Notes: generated by a model from the letters alone, not told the origin. A stretch of DNA of 64,000 nucleotides from Microvirga sp. (GCA_029266525.1 JAQSWQ010000001.1:1-64000), one strand, 5' to 3'; shown: positions 27,081 through 35,498, counted from the first letter of the stretch. Made by a program: numbers and translations.

Positions 27081-27817
27081 GCGCCGCGGTGATCCTGGCA
27101 GAGGGTGTCGAGAAATGGTTCGGCGCCGCGCATGTCCTCAAGGGGTGCAGCCTCTCGGTGAGCCGCGGCGAAGTCGTCGTGATCTGCGGCCCATCCGGCT
27201 CCGGCAAATCGACCTTCATCAAGTGCATGAACGGGCTCGAGCCGTTCCAGCGCGGGCGCATCCTGGTCGAGGGCGTTTCGGTCGGCGAACCGGCGACCGA
27301 CCTGCCCAAGCTGCGCGCCCGCATCGGCATGGTGTTCCAGCATTTCGAGCTCTACCCCCACAAGAGCGTCATCGAGAACATCACGCTGGCCCCGATGCAT
27401 GTGCTCAAACGGAGCCGCGGCGAGGCCGAGGATGGGGCGCGTGCGCTTCTGCGCCGGGTAGGTCTCGCGGATAAGGACCGCGCATTTCCGAGCGAGCTCT
27501 CGGGAGGGCAGCAGCAGCGGGTGGCGATCGCGAGGGCGCTCGCCATGGAACCGGTTGCGATGCTTTTCGACGAGCCGACCTCGGCGCTGGACCCGGAGAT
27601 GATCAGCGAGGTGTTGGATGTGATCGGGCAGCTTGCCGCGGAGGGCATGACCATGGTCGTCGTCACGCACGAGATGGGGTTCGCCCGCGCGGCGGCCGAT
27701 CGCGTGGCCTTCATGGATGCAGGACGCGTCCTAGAGGATCGGCCTACGGCGGAATTCTTTGAGAACCCCGAGGCCGGCCGTTCGAAGATGTTTCTGTCGA
27801 AGATCCTAAGGCATTGA
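27077..27817 (+). CDS. Amino-acid ABC transporter ATPase (GltL-like)
   Basis: 246 aa; Walker A 'GPSGSGKST' (about residues 37-45), signature 'LSGGQQQRVAIARALAM', Walker B 'AMLFDEPTSALDPE', and H-loop 'VVTHEMGFARAAADR', all intact. Start is the ATG at 27077 overlapping the permease stop (ATGA). The longer open frame from 26000 is an artefact of the permease coding sequence. Completes a four-gene importer for acidic or polar amino acids. Confidence 0.94.
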   Translation: MSAAVILAEGVEKWFGAAHVLKGCSLSVSRGEVVVICGPSGSGKSTFIKCMNGLEPFQRGRILVEGVSVGEPATDLPKLRARIGMVFQHFELYPHKSVIENITLAPMHVLKRSRGEAEDGARALLRRVGLADKDRAFPSELSGGQQQRVAIARALAMEPVAMLFDEPTSALDPEMISEVLDVIGQLAAEGMTMVVVTHEMGFARAAADRVAFMDAGRVLEDRPTAEFFENPEAGRSKMFLSKILRH

Positions 27818-27836
27818 GGTCGACAAGCAGCGCCGC

Positions 27837-28721
27837 TCAAGCGGCGCCCCGCGCCTCCCGCTCAGGCGTGAGCGCGAAATCATAATAGAGATGGAAATAC
27901 GGGCGGTCGACCGTCGTCCCGTCCGGCGCGACGCCGGCAGGCAGCGGCTCGAGTTCGCGGATAAGCGACTCCTTGACCCCGAACACCGCGTCCGAATCGA
28001 GATAGGCGTCACCGGCCACGAACACATGCGTGACGAGCTTGCGATGCTGCGGTGCCTCGATCATGAAATGCACATGGGCCGGGCGCCAGGGGTGCCGGCC
28101 CTGCGCAGCGAGCATCCGCCCGACCGGTCCGTCATGAGGGATCGGATAGGCCTTGGGCTTGATGGTCCAAAAATGGAAGCGGCCCCCTTCGCCGGCCCGG
28201 AAGCGGGCCCGCAGCGCGAGACCCCCGACCTCCTCTAGATGCTGGACGTCGTAATAGCCGTCGTCGTCCGAATGCCACACGTCGATCACCGCTCCGGCAA
28301 GCGGCCGCCCGTCGCTCGAGGCTATGCTGCCCGTGACCAACAGCGGCTCGCCGGCCATGCCGGCCGAGATCTTCGCCCCGAGCGGCGCTTCCGGCGCGGC
28401 GTCGACGTAGAACGGCCCGAGGATGGTGGTTTCGGTCGCGCCCTCGGCGCCTCGATGATTGATCGCATCGACCAGCATCGAGACCCCGAGCGTGTCGGAA
28501 AGGAGGATGAACTCCTGGCGCTTGTCGTCGCACATCTGCCCGGTGCGGGTCAGGAACTCGATGCCCTGCTGCCACTCCTCGAAGCTGGGCTCGACCTCGC
28601 GCACGAAGGCGTGCAGGTGGCGCACAAGCGCCTCGCTGATCTCCCGCACCCGCGGGTCCGGCGCCTGCCGGACCCGTGCGACCGCGGCCTCGGTGACCGT
28701 AAACTCGTCGAAATCGCGCAA
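27837..28721 (-). CDS. Intradiol ring-cleavage dioxygenase (hydroxyquinol/catechol 1,2-dioxygenase family)
   Basis: Fe(III) enzyme opening an aromatic diol between its hydroxyls to a (hydroxy)muconate. 294 aa from a TTG at 28721; this start is chosen because AGGAGG lies six to seven bases before it and gives the family's usual length, whereas the ATG at 28814 lacks such a site. Family N-terminal helices come first ('RHLHAFVREVEPSFEEW'), then the catalytic barrel. The four iron ligands are visible as Y156 or Y157 (DGYYDVQ), Y192 (KAYPIPHDG), H216 and H218 (RPAHVHF). The N-terminal dimer linker and motif spacing look most like hydroxyquinol dioxygenases. No maleylacetate reductase or monooxygenase is beside it. 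Confidence 0.9.
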   Translation of the reverse strand: MRDFDEFTVTEAAVARVRQAPDPRVREISEALVRHLHAFVREVEPSFEEWQQGIEFLTRTGQMCDDKRQEFILLSDTLGVSMLVDAINHRGAEGATETTILGPFYVDAAPEAPLGAKISAGMAGEPLLVTGSIASSDGRPLAGAVIDVWHSDDDGYYDVQHLEEVGGLALRARFRAGEGGRFHFWTIKPKAYPIPHDGPVGRMLAAQGRHPWRPAHVHFMIEAPQHRKLVTHVFVAGDAYLDSDAVFGVKESLIRELEPLPAGVAPDGTTVDRPYFHLYYDFALTPEREARGAA

Positions 28722-28852
28722 CGACGCCTCCTGCCTCGATCCTCTCTCGGTGTTGCTCCGCCGCAGTCGATGCGGATCACGATCAGGTCGGGAAACTGCC
28801 GCCGATAGCGACACCGGCCTGAGCGACGCTTCGACGTGCCGACTGGTCTACC

Positions 28853-29767
28853 TCAAGATCTCGCCCGGTTCGCGGTGCTCGGGACGCCGCCTACCACGAC
28901 CCCAAGCGGACGCTCGGCCAGCTCCACGATGCAGGTGAAGTCTTTGTCGCCGAGCTCCGCAGCGGCCCGCTCCCAGGCCCGATCGACCGCGGCCAAGACG
29001 CCGAACGGCGCCTCGAAGCTGTCGCCGAACTGTTTGCAGAGCCGCACGTCCTTGTGCAGGAGCACGGTCCGGAAGCCGTAGTCGAAACGGCGGTTCAGGA
29101 CGGATCGCGGGAACTTGTCGGTGGTCGCCGTGTTCCGGCCGCTGCTGATGTTGAACACGTCGAGCATCACGCCCGGATCAAGGCCGGCCTTGACCCCGAG
29201 CGCCATGGCTTCGGCGGTCGCCGCGAGCGCGGTCGCCGAGAGGAAGTTGTTCAGGAGCTTGAGCGCCTGACCCTGTCCCGGCGCGTCGCCGACGAGGATC
29301 GGACGGCCGATGACTTCCAGGAGCGGGCGAGCGCGTTCGAAGCCCGGCTTCGAACCGGAGACCATGACTGCCAGCGTGCCCTTCTCCGCGCCGGGAACGC
29401 CGCCGCTTACCGGCGCGTCAAGGTACTCGATTCCCTTCTCTTCGAAGGCCGCCGCGACCTCGCGCGCGACCGTCGGCCCGATCGTCGAGAGGTCCACCAC
29501 GAGCTTCACCTTTCGCCCCTCCGCGAGCCCATCCATCCCTGTTGCCACTGCCCTCACCGCGTCCGGCGTCGGCAAGCTCAGGAGGACAATCTCGGCGCCG
29601 TCACCAACCTCCCTCGGGGACTTGGCCACCGCCGGCGCGGCGCCGCCGGCTTCGCGCGCCCGTTCGGTCCGGATGTCGTGCACGAGAAGTTCGCGGCCGC
29701 TTTCCCGCAGCCGGCGCGCCATCGGAAGACCCATATTGCCGACACCGATCAAACCTGTGCGAGTCAT
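28853..29767 (-). CDS. NAD(P)-dependent beta-hydroxyacid dehydrogenase (3-hydroxyisobutyrate dehydrogenase family)
   Basis: 304 aa. Rossmann motif 'GLIGVGNMGLPMARRL' at residues 5-20, substrate motif 'DAPVSGGVPGAEKG' near 116-129, and the catalytic lysine in 'GQGQALKLLNNF' near 167-178. It probably oxidises a 3-hydroxy- or 2-hydroxy-acid (or reduces a tartronate-type semialdehyde). It lies upstream of the dioxygenase on the same strand, 131 bp apart, and may be co-transcribed. Exact substrate unknown. Confidence 0.92.
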   Translation of the reverse strand: MTRTGLIGVGNMGLPMARRLRESGRELLVHDIRTERAREAGGAAPAVAKSPREVGDGAEIVLLSLPTPDAVRAVATGMDGLAEGRKVKLVVDLSTIGPTVAREVAAAFEEKGIEYLDAPVSGGVPGAEKGTLAVMVSGSKPGFERARPLLEVIGRPILVGDAPGQGQALKLLNNFLSATALAATAEAMALGVKAGLDPGVMLDVFNISSGRNTATTDKFPRSVLNRRFDYGFRTVLLHKDVRLCKQFGDSFEAPFGVLAAVDRAWERAAAELGDKDFTCIVELAERPLGVVVGGVPSTANRARS

Positions 29768-29992
29768 TCCGGCCCTTTCCTGCTCTTCGTCGCACGCCGA
29801 GGTCAGCCGCGCTGACGGCGTGCTCTCAAGTCGCGGCCCTCACTGTCAGCGCAGCCGCAACGCATGGCAACAGTCGACGACGCCACGACGGCGAAGCTCA
29901 ACGCTTCGGTCGACGTCGACAATAGGGGGAGGCTGTTGAGCGACGACGAGATCAGTGAGTAAGCTTCTCTTGGCTCTGAGGAGGGTCGATCG

Positions 29993-30385
29993 ATGCCCAA
30001 GAACGTCAAGGACATGCTCGCCGAGGCCAACGCCGCCGTCCCCAAGCTCCCGCCCGCCGAAGCGGCCAAAATGATGAAAGGCGAGAATGTCCTCATCGTC
30101 GATGTGCGTGACACATCCGAGGTCGAGAAGACCGGCAAGCTCAAGGGGGCGGTAAACGTCTCGCGCGGCATGCTGGAGTTTCGAGCGGACGCGGAGAGCC
30201 AGTACCACAACGCCGCCTTCCAGCAGGGCAAGACGGTGCTGACCTACTGCGCCTCCGGGGGACGCTCGGCACTGGCAGGGAAAACGCTGAAAGAGATGGG
30301 CTACGGGACGGTCTACAACATCGGCGGCTTCAAGGAGTTGGCCGAGGCTGGACTGGAAACCGAGCCTGCTGCTGCTCAGGCCTGA
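29993..30385 (+). CDS. Rhodanese-like domain protein
   Basis: A 130-aa single rhodanese domain. The active-site loop 'TYCASGGRSA' near residues 82-91 has the catalytic cysteine followed by a six-residue cradle ending in arginine, as in sulfurtransferases. 'VLIVDVRDTSEVEKTG' is the CH2A-type segment. The first 30 residues are a short helical tail. GAGGAGG precedes the ATG. Alone on its strand, 225 bp from the divergent dehydrogenase gene. Confidence 0.92.
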   Translation: MPKNVKDMLAEANAAVPKLPPAEAAKMMKGENVLIVDVRDTSEVEKTGKLKGAVNVSRGMLEFRADAESQYHNAAFQQGKTVLTYCASGGRSALAGKTLKEMGYGTVYNIGGFKELAEAGLETEPAAAQA

Positions 30386-30474
30386 GCTCGAGCCCCAGTT
30401 GCGGAGGCCCGCCTGACCGCCATTGGCTGAAGCTCGGCATCAAGCCGCACAAGGCGGCCCGCCGGCGTATCCGC

Positions 30475-31089
30475 TCAGCGATCCCAGCACACGCGTGGCA
30501 ACCGCCGCTCCTTCCAACGCTCGCCTCGCGGGAGCTTCGAGCCAGCACCCCTGATGCGGCTTGGGCGCAACTCGGCATGCCCACGGCGCGAGGGTGGCGA
30601 GGTGGGGGAAGGCTGATCATCTACCGCCGGCAATGCTGGGACGGCCGCCTCGCTCGCGACGATCGAGGCGCGGCGTACCTTGCCGAGCGGGCCGGGATTG
30701 CGCCGTGGCTTCGGGCTCGACGCGCGCCTCGGTCGGCGGGCCTCCAGCGCCGTTATTTGATCGCGCTCCTGCTCGCGCGCAGCGGCGACGAGATCGGGCA
30801 GGACCCTGGGAATCGGAGCCCGAGGTTGAACCGCGGCAGCGGCCAGCCCTGGCTCCTGCTCAGGCTCGGTCACCTCCGCACCGCCGCCGAAGACGCGCGA
30901 CGCCTCCCGCAACGCGTGCTCACTCGAGGCGGTTGGAGTGACGTCTCGATGCTGAACGAGCTCGGGGAGGTCGCCCGGCACGGGATTGCTCCACGGGCTG
31001 CGTGCCTGCGGAATTGCCGCTGTCGCGCGTTGCGCTGAGCGTCGCCTGTTCTTGATCTCGATGGCGAAGGGTCGCGTCTGGGGTCGCAT
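30475..31089 (-). CDS. Orphan hypothetical protein with QTRPF...IEIK N-terminus and GERWK...RLP C-terminus
   Basis: 204 aa, basic and proline/alanine-rich, predicted largely disordered. The N-terminal 'RPQTRPFAIEIKNRRR' and the C-terminal 'GERWKERRLPRVCW' resemble the two conserved ends of an uncharacterised Rhizobiales protein family often found near insertion sequences; the middle is variable. That likeness is from memory and should be checked. Third-position GC is high in this frame, supporting coding. A plus-strand open frame (30577-31038) over the same DNA shows no family likeness. Function unknown. Confidence 0.5.
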   Translation of the reverse strand: MRPQTRPFAIEIKNRRRSAQRATAAIPQARSPWSNPVPGDLPELVQHRDVTPTASSEHALREASRVFGGGAEVTEPEQEPGLAAAAVQPRAPIPRVLPDLVAAAREQERDQITALEARRPRRASSPKPRRNPGPLGKVRRASIVASEAAVPALPAVDDQPSPTSPPSRRGHAELRPSRIRGAGSKLPRGERWKERRLPRVCWDR

Positions 31090-31256
31090 GTCTCGTCGGA
31101 ATTGTGAGGGAGTGCCGATTCGGAGTATGGCGCGTGTCTAAGGAGGGAGCTCGGCGGTGTCCATGGCTCCGGTTGCAGATTGCACCGAATTCCGCCCCGC
31201 TCCGTAAGCTCGGCAATGGGTCGAGCAGCCCAACGCGCAATCGAAGTCGCACCAAC

Positions 31257-31769
31257 ATGTCGGATCCGCACGAACTCATCGCCGAGCTGGAAGCCGAGAT
31301 CGAGCACCTCCGTGACGCCGCCGAGCGTTGCCGGAAAATCGATCTCGGCACGAAGCTGGCTATCGCGCTGGGAGTCGCTAGCCTTGCCGCAGCCGTCCTG
31401 TGGTTCAAGCCGGTCACGCTCATGCTCGGCATCGCTCTGGCGCTCGGCGGCTTTGCCTTGCACGGCTCAAACCGGAGCACCCTCGACGAGGTCGTCGGCA
31501 GAATCGCGGCCGTCGAGGCGCGACGAGCGTCCCTGATTGACGGTTTGCAGCTTCAAACCCTGGAACATCAAGAAGCCCGAGACGAGGTGGAGAGGCGCTC
31601 GCCCGGCAGTGCGCTTGTGGCCGCCGCACGAGGTCTTGCTGTCGATCGCCACCCGCTCCGGCCGGCCGGGCCAGGTCTCGCGCACAAAGGCCGTGAAGGC
31701 GGCCTCGAACAGATCCGGATCGATCCGGTTCATCAGGAGGGTCAGCCAGCGCGCCCCGGCACTCCATGA
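31257..31769 (+). CDS. Small membrane protein whose C-terminus is read from an antisense IS fragment
   Basis: The first ~100 residues look genuine. There is an acidic coiled helix 'DPHELIAELEAEIEHLRD', a hydrophobic pair of helices (about residues 30-68), then 'GSNRSTLDEVVGRI' and 'EARRASLIDGLQLQTLE'. This matches a small Rhizobiales membrane family of unknown role. After about residue 105 (base 31572) the frame enters the ISAs1-type relic in antisense orientation and carries on to 31769 with low-quality sequence. The native stop was therefore probably lost when the element arrived. ATG 31257 is chosen because the conserved part begins there. Confidence 0.6.
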   Translation: MSDPHELIAELEAEIEHLRDAAERCRKIDLGTKLAIALGVASLAAAVLWFKPVTLMLGIALALGGFALHGSNRSTLDEVVGRIAAVEARRASLIDGLQLQTLEHQEARDEVERRSPGSALVAAARGLAVDRHPLRPAGPGLAHKGREGGLEQIRIDPVHQEGQPARPGTP

Positions 31770-31993
31770 TGATAGGGCAGGAAACGGCGCAGGAACGGCA
31801 GGTGGGCCTCGTCCCACTCCGCGGTGCTCTCGTAATCGCCGCAATCCGCAATCGTGCCGCACACCACCAGAGCAGGTGCTCCGGCAAGGGATGCGCCGCC
31901 CGCCGCGGCGCGCGGAGCCTCGATCAGGGCAAAGTGATCGAGAAGGCCGCGAAGGCGGGGCTTCTCCTCGAATAAAGGCTCGGCAAGCATCAT
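31572..31993 (-). mobile_element. Truncated, frameshifted ISAs1-family transposase relic (N-terminal third)
   Basis: Reading on the minus strand from 31993, segments of the ISAs1 ('H-repeat') DDE transposase appear in order but in changing frames. They are 'KPRLRGLLDHFALIEAPR', a frame-shifted 'HPLPE..LL' patch, 'VVCGTIADCGDYES', 'HLPFLRRFLPYHHGVPG', then in another frame 'ARWLTLLMNRIDPDLF', 'FVRETWPGRPERVAID' and 'AGRAPLHLVSG'. Homology stops abruptly at about 31572, before the catalytic core is complete. At least two frameshifts plus the missing two thirds make it inactive. No terminal inverted repeats or target duplication were found. Confidence 0.85.
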
Positions 31994-32092
31994 GGCGGTG
32001 GCTCCGAATCAACCACCCCATGGAATCACCCCACGCGCAAGGCGCGAAACCGCGTTAACCCGAGTTCGGAGCCCTGACACCCCCGGTTCATA

Positions 32093-32121
32093 TTGTGACG
32101 TTTTCCCAACGCTGCTAAGAG
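32093..32121 (+). promoter_or_regulatory. Weak candidate promoter for prs
   Basis: TTGTGA (32093-32098), 17-bp spacer, TAAGAG (32116-32121), 38 bp before the prs ATG, within the only AT-richer patch of the gap. Match to consensus is modest. Confidence 0.3.
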
Positions 32122-32159
32122 CCACGCGCCTCCTCGCGCCGGCAGCCGCGGACTGATCG

Positions 32160-33110
32160 ATGCTCTTCGACTCTCGGATCAAGCTCGTCGCGGGCAATTC
32201 GAATCGTCCGCTCGCCGAGGCCATCGGCGACTATCTCAAGACCCCCCTCACCCGCTGCCTGGTGCGGCGCTTCGCCGACATGGAGATCTTCGTCGAGATC
32301 CAGGAGAACGTGCGCGGCGAGGACGTGTTCGTCGTCCAGTCGACCTCGTTTCCGGCGAACGATCACCTGATGGAACTTCTGATCATGATCGACGCGCTGA
32401 GGCGCGCGTCGGCGCGGCGCATCACCGCGGTGATCCCTTATTTCGGCTACGCCCGGCAGGACCGGAAGACGGCGGCGCGCACACCGATCTCGGCGAAGCT
32501 CGTCGCGAACCTCATCACCCATGCGGGCGTCGACCGGGTGCTCACGATCGATCTTCACGCCGGGCAGATCCAAGGCTTCTTCGACATTCCGACCGACAAC
32601 CTGTTCGGCGCCCCGGTGATCGTGCGCGACATCAAGGAGCGGCTCGGCAACGGCGAGAAGGTCGTGGTCTCGCCGGATGTCGGCGGCGTGGTGCGGGCGC
32701 GCGCGATCGCCAAGCGCATCGACGCGCCGCTCGCGATCGTCGACAAGCGCCGCGAGCGTGCCGGCGAGTCCGAGGTCATGAACATCATCGGCGATGTCGC
32801 CGGACGCTCCTGCATCCTGGTCGACGACATCGTCGATTCGGGGGGCACGCTCTGCAATGCGGCCGACGCGCTCCTCGCGGAGGGCGCGAAGGACGTCTAC
32901 GCCTACATCACGCACGCCGTGCTCTCGGGGGGCGCGGTGTCGCGCATCGCGACCTCGAAGCTGAAGGAGCTCGTCATCACGGACTCGATCCAGCCGACCG
33001 AGGCGGTGAAGGCAGCGCGCAACATCCGCGTGATCTCGATCGCAGCGCTCCTCGGCGAGGCGATCGCCCGCACCGCAACCGAGAGCTCGGTGTCGAGCCT
33101 GTTCGATTAG
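32160..33110 (+). CDS. prs: Ribose-phosphate pyrophosphokinase (PRPP synthetase)
   Basis: Makes 5-phosphoribosyl-1-pyrophosphate from ribose-5-phosphate and ATP for nucleotide, histidine and tryptophan synthesis; cytosolic hexamer. 316 aa, normal length. The ribose-5-phosphate/ATP loop '[19 protein letters not shown]' is at residues 95-113, the cation-site '[14 protein letters not shown]' at 131-144, and the PRPP-binding loop '[11 protein letters not shown]' at 221-231. It stands alone, with the IS relic upstream. Confidence 0.97.
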   Translation: MLFDSRIKLVAGNSNRPLAEAIGDYLKTPLTRCLVRRFADMEIFVEIQENVRGEDVFVVQSTSFPANDHLMELLIMIDALRRASARRITAVIPYFGYARQDRKTAARTPISAKLVANLITHAGVDRVLTIDLHAGQIQGFFDIPTDNLFGAPVIVRDIKERLGNGEKVVVSPDVGGVVRARAIAKRIDAPLAIVDKRRERAGESEVMNIIGDVAGRSCILVDDIVDSGGTLCNAADALLAEGAKDVYAYITHAVLSGGAVSRIATSKLKELVITDSIQPTEAVKAARNIRVISIAALLGEAIARTATESSVSSLFD

Positions 33111-33128
33111 AACATGCCGCCTATGACG

Positions 33129-33911
33129 TCAGGGAAAAACAGGGTTGTCGTACAGCACCTGCCACAGCGCCGTCGGCGCTCCAAACCAGTGCCAGAACGA
33201 GTAGCCGCCGAAGCCGTGCGTCTTGCAAAGATGCATGAAGGCGAGAGCCCGCTCGGCACATGCCCCGGCGCTCGAGCACCCGCCTCCGGAGCCGACCCAT
33301 CCTGCTCCGACAGGGACAAAAGGAATGCTCAAATTGGCGTTGGCGTCGATGGCGCGATCGAGGCGATGCTGCACGCTGGGGCTACCGCCATAGTACACCT
33401 GCGGGGCATTCACTTCGGCATGCGCCGCAAAGCGGAAGAAGGGGAAGGTCGGGAAATTTCCCGGAATGTCATGGCTGGAGATCGCGAGTGAGCGGCCGCT
33501 TGCGTTCAGTTTACTTCGAAGTCTGCTGGCGTAGTTGGTCGCGTCCTGAGCAGTGCCTTGGAAAAAGTTGGAGCCCGACTCGGAGTCCATCAGGACGCCC
33601 GTGAGCTCGAATTCATCCGCAATTGTGGCCGTAAGATCTGCCTCTTCATGTGCATCGTTATGCTCGAGCACGCGTGGAACATGCCAGCCCCAGACGTCGA
33701 TTCCTTCCTCACCCATCAATTCGATGAGCTCTCTAAACCGATTTCCCGTCTGGCCTTGTACGTTGGAATAGCGACTTGTGCCGTTGGCTATTTTGACCCA
33801 CACGCTTGAAAGTTGCGCTCGCTTGGCTTTGTCCACTACGGCCTGAACGCCGCCCTCCGTATTAATGACAGGCGCAAGTTTCCAGATGTACATCCCGCGA
33901 CCATCCAACAT
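33129..33911 (-). CDS. Hypothetical protein, possible glycoside-hydrolase-like TIM barrel; looks foreign
   Basis: 260 aa; no signal peptide or membrane helix. Segments such as 'GMYIWKLAPVINTEGG', 'SSVWVKIANGTSRYSN', 'GIDVWGWHVPRVLEHND', 'LTGVLMDSESGSNFFQG', 'APQVYYGGSP' and a terminal 'GGYSFWHWFGAPTALW' follow the beta-strand/acidic-residue rhythm of GH25- or DUF-type hydrolase barrels. The D and E in 'MDSESG' could be catalytic. This fold is an inference. Codon choice is visibly less GC-biased than neighbours, suggesting acquisition. GGAGG lies seven bases before the ATG at 33911. It sits between prs and a queuosine-precursor-transporter-like gene, overlapping neither. Confidence 0.7.
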   Translation of the reverse strand: MLDGRGMYIWKLAPVINTEGGVQAVVDKAKRAQLSSVWVKIANGTSRYSNVQGQTGNRFRELIELMGEEGIDVWGWHVPRVLEHNDAHEEADLTATIADEFELTGVLMDSESGSNFFQGTAQDATNYASRLRSKLNASGRSLAISSHDIPGNFPTFPFFRFAAHAEVNAPQVYYGGSPSVQHRLDRAIDANANLSIPFVPVGAGWVGSGGGCSSAGACAERALAFMHLCKTHGFGGYSFWHWFGAPTALWQVLYDNPVFP

Positions 33912-34077
33912 CGTCGCACCTCCACCGCGTCACGCGGAAGCCCATGAAGCCATATTTGACGACGAGGCACAATGTTCACCGGTTTCCTGCTTCGATGAGT
34001 TCGTTATCGCCCAGCCGTCCAAAGGCCTGTTTGCATGTCCAGGAGGCGCCTTGGAGTACGGACCACAAGGTGAAAGA

Positions 34078-34668
34078 GTGAAACTGTCGAGGATTCGATT
34101 GAGCGCCGGTCTCGACCGCCGTCGCATTTGCGAGGGCACGGCCTTCCTCGTCCTCTACGCGCTGACGATCCCGGCCGCGAACTGGATGATCGGGCATCTC
34201 GGGACGGTGTGCCCGGCGGGTAGCCCGTGCCTCGTCCCGGTCGCGCCGGGGCTCATGGCCCCGAGCGGGGTCGTGATGGCCGGCCTCGCCCTCGTTCTGC
34301 GCGACCTCGTGCAGCGCCGGCTCGGCGCCGGCGCCTCGCTCGCCGCCATCGCGGCAGGTGCCGCGATCTCGGCCGCGCTTGCGCCGCCCGCCATCGTCGT
34401 CGCCTCGACGGCGGCGTTTCTCCTGTCGGAGCTTGCCGATTTCGCCGTCTACACGCCGCTCCAGCGCCGCCGCTTCGTCACGGCCGTCGCGCTGTCGAGC
34501 CTCGCCGGCCTCGTGGTCGACTCGGGCGTCTTCCTCTACCTTGCCTTCGGCAGCCTCGACTTCCTCCTCGGCCAGATCGTGGGAAAAGCCTGGATGGTTG
34601 TCCTCGCCCTCCCCGTGGCTCGGTGGCTTCGCCGCCGCGACGAGCGTCTCGGGCTCGTGCCGGCCTGA
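34078..34668 (+). CDS. VUT/YhhQ-type membrane transporter (queuosine-precursor transporter family)
   Basis: 196 aa, about six hydrophobic helices. 'VVMAGLALVLRDLVQRRLG' and 'ADFAVYTPLQRRRF' are the landmarks of the VUT (COG1738) family, and 'KAWMVVLALPVARWL' closes it. Family members import 7-cyano-7-deazaguanine/7-aminomethyl-deazaguanine for queuosine-tRNA; substrate here is inferred. The start is uncertain: GTG at 34078 is chosen, TTG at 34099 is possible. The frame is open back to 33865 but that part overlaps the minus-strand gene and has unrelated composition. Confidence 0.78.
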   Translation: MKLSRIRLSAGLDRRRICEGTAFLVLYALTIPAANWMIGHLGTVCPAGSPCLVPVAPGLMAPSGVVMAGLALVLRDLVQRRLGAGASLAAIAAGAAISAALAPPAIVVASTAAFLLSELADFAVYTPLQRRRFVTAVALSSLAGLVVDSGVFLYLAFGSLDFLLGQIVGKAWMVVLALPVARWLRRRDERLGLVPA

Positions 34669-34750
34669 AGATTGCGCTTTCGTCCCTTGCGGGCTATATG
34701 CCGCCCGCGCCCACTCGACACCCTTGGAGGCTTGGGGCGCGGACCGGAGG

Positions 34751-34768
34751 GGCCGCCCGCGGGCGGCC
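34751..34768 (+). promoter_or_regulatory. Perfect 18-base palindrome in the rplY leader
   Basis: GGCCGCCCG/CGGGCGGCC followed by TTCGGTTTTCG, ending about 37 bases before the rplY ATG. It could be a terminator of the preceding gene, an attenuator or a leader structure recognised by L25 itself; sequence alone does not decide. Confidence 0.45.
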
Positions 34769-34805
34769 TTCGGTTTTCGTGAACTACATCGAAGGACCCA
34801 CGACC

Positions 34806-35465
34806 ATGGCTTCCGTGAAGCAACTTTCGGCCGTGGCGCGCGACCGGGCCGGCAAGGGGGCCGCCCGGGCCGTTCGCCGAGAGGGCCGCGTTCCCGCCGT
34901 GATCTACGGCGCCGGTGAGGCCGCGCAACCGATCGCGGTCGACGCCAACCAAGCGAAGCAGCTGATCTTCGCCGGCCACTTCCTCACCACGGTGTTCGAG
35001 ATCGACGTCGACGGCACCAAGACGCGGGCGATCCCGCGCGACTACCAGCTCGACCCGGTCAGGGATTTTCCGATCCACGTCGACTTCCTGCGCCTGGCGG
35101 AGGGCCAGAAGATCCGCGTCGAGGTGCCGGTGCACTTCGTCAACCAGGAGGCCTCGCCGGGCCTCAAGCGCGGCGGCACGCTCAACATCGTGCGCCACAC
35201 GATCGAGCTCCTCGTCCCGGCCGAGGCGATCCCGGAGTCGATCGACGCCGATCTCACCGGCTTTAACATCGGCGATTCGCTCCATATCTCGGCGATCAAG
35301 CTGCCGGAGGGTGCGCGGCCGACCATTGCCGAGCGCGACTTCACGGTCGCAACCATCGTTGCGCCGTCCGGCCTCAAGGAAGAAGCGGCGGCTGCTGCGG
35401 CTGCTCCCGCTGCCGAGCCTGCGGCCGGCGCCGCTCCGGCTGCTCCAGCCGCTGCGAAGACCTGA
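34806..35465 (+). CDS. rplY: 50S ribosomal protein L25 / general stress protein Ctc
   Basis: Binds 5S rRNA in the large subunit. 219 aa, i.e. the long Ctc/TL5 form with an N-terminal L25 domain ('[19 protein letters not shown]' near residues 12-30, '[13 protein letters not shown]'). A second beta domain follows ('[20 protein letters not shown]', '[14 protein letters not shown]'), then an alanine/proline-rich tail. The ATG at 34806 is chosen; the long open frame upstream belongs to shadows of the transporter gene. It precedes pth, the usual pairing. Confidence 0.95.
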   Translation: MASVKQLSAVARDRAGKGAARAVRREGRVPAVIYGAGEAAQPIAVDANQAKQLIFAGHFLTTVFEIDVDGTKTRAIPRDYQLDPVRDFPIHVDFLRLAEGQKIRVEVPVHFVNQEASPGLKRGGTLNIVRHTIELLVPAEAIPESIDADLTGFNIGDSLHISAIKLPEGARPTIAERDFTVATIVAPSGLKEEAAAAAAAPAAEPAAGAAPAAPAAAKT

Positions 35466-35498
35466 GCGCGCTTTCCACGCTCCTGTGCTGGTGGCGGC

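Noticed and set aside
27830-27847. Palindrome GCGCCGCT-CA-AGCGGCGC between the convergent amino-acid transporter and dioxygenase genes as a terminator
   Set aside because: Two-base loop, no T-run on either side, and it overlaps the dioxygenase stop codon; not strong enough to list.
30577-31038. Plus-strand open frame of 153 codons over the orphan gene
   Set aside because: Arg/Leu-rich without family likeness; the minus frame has recognisable termini. Some doubt remains.
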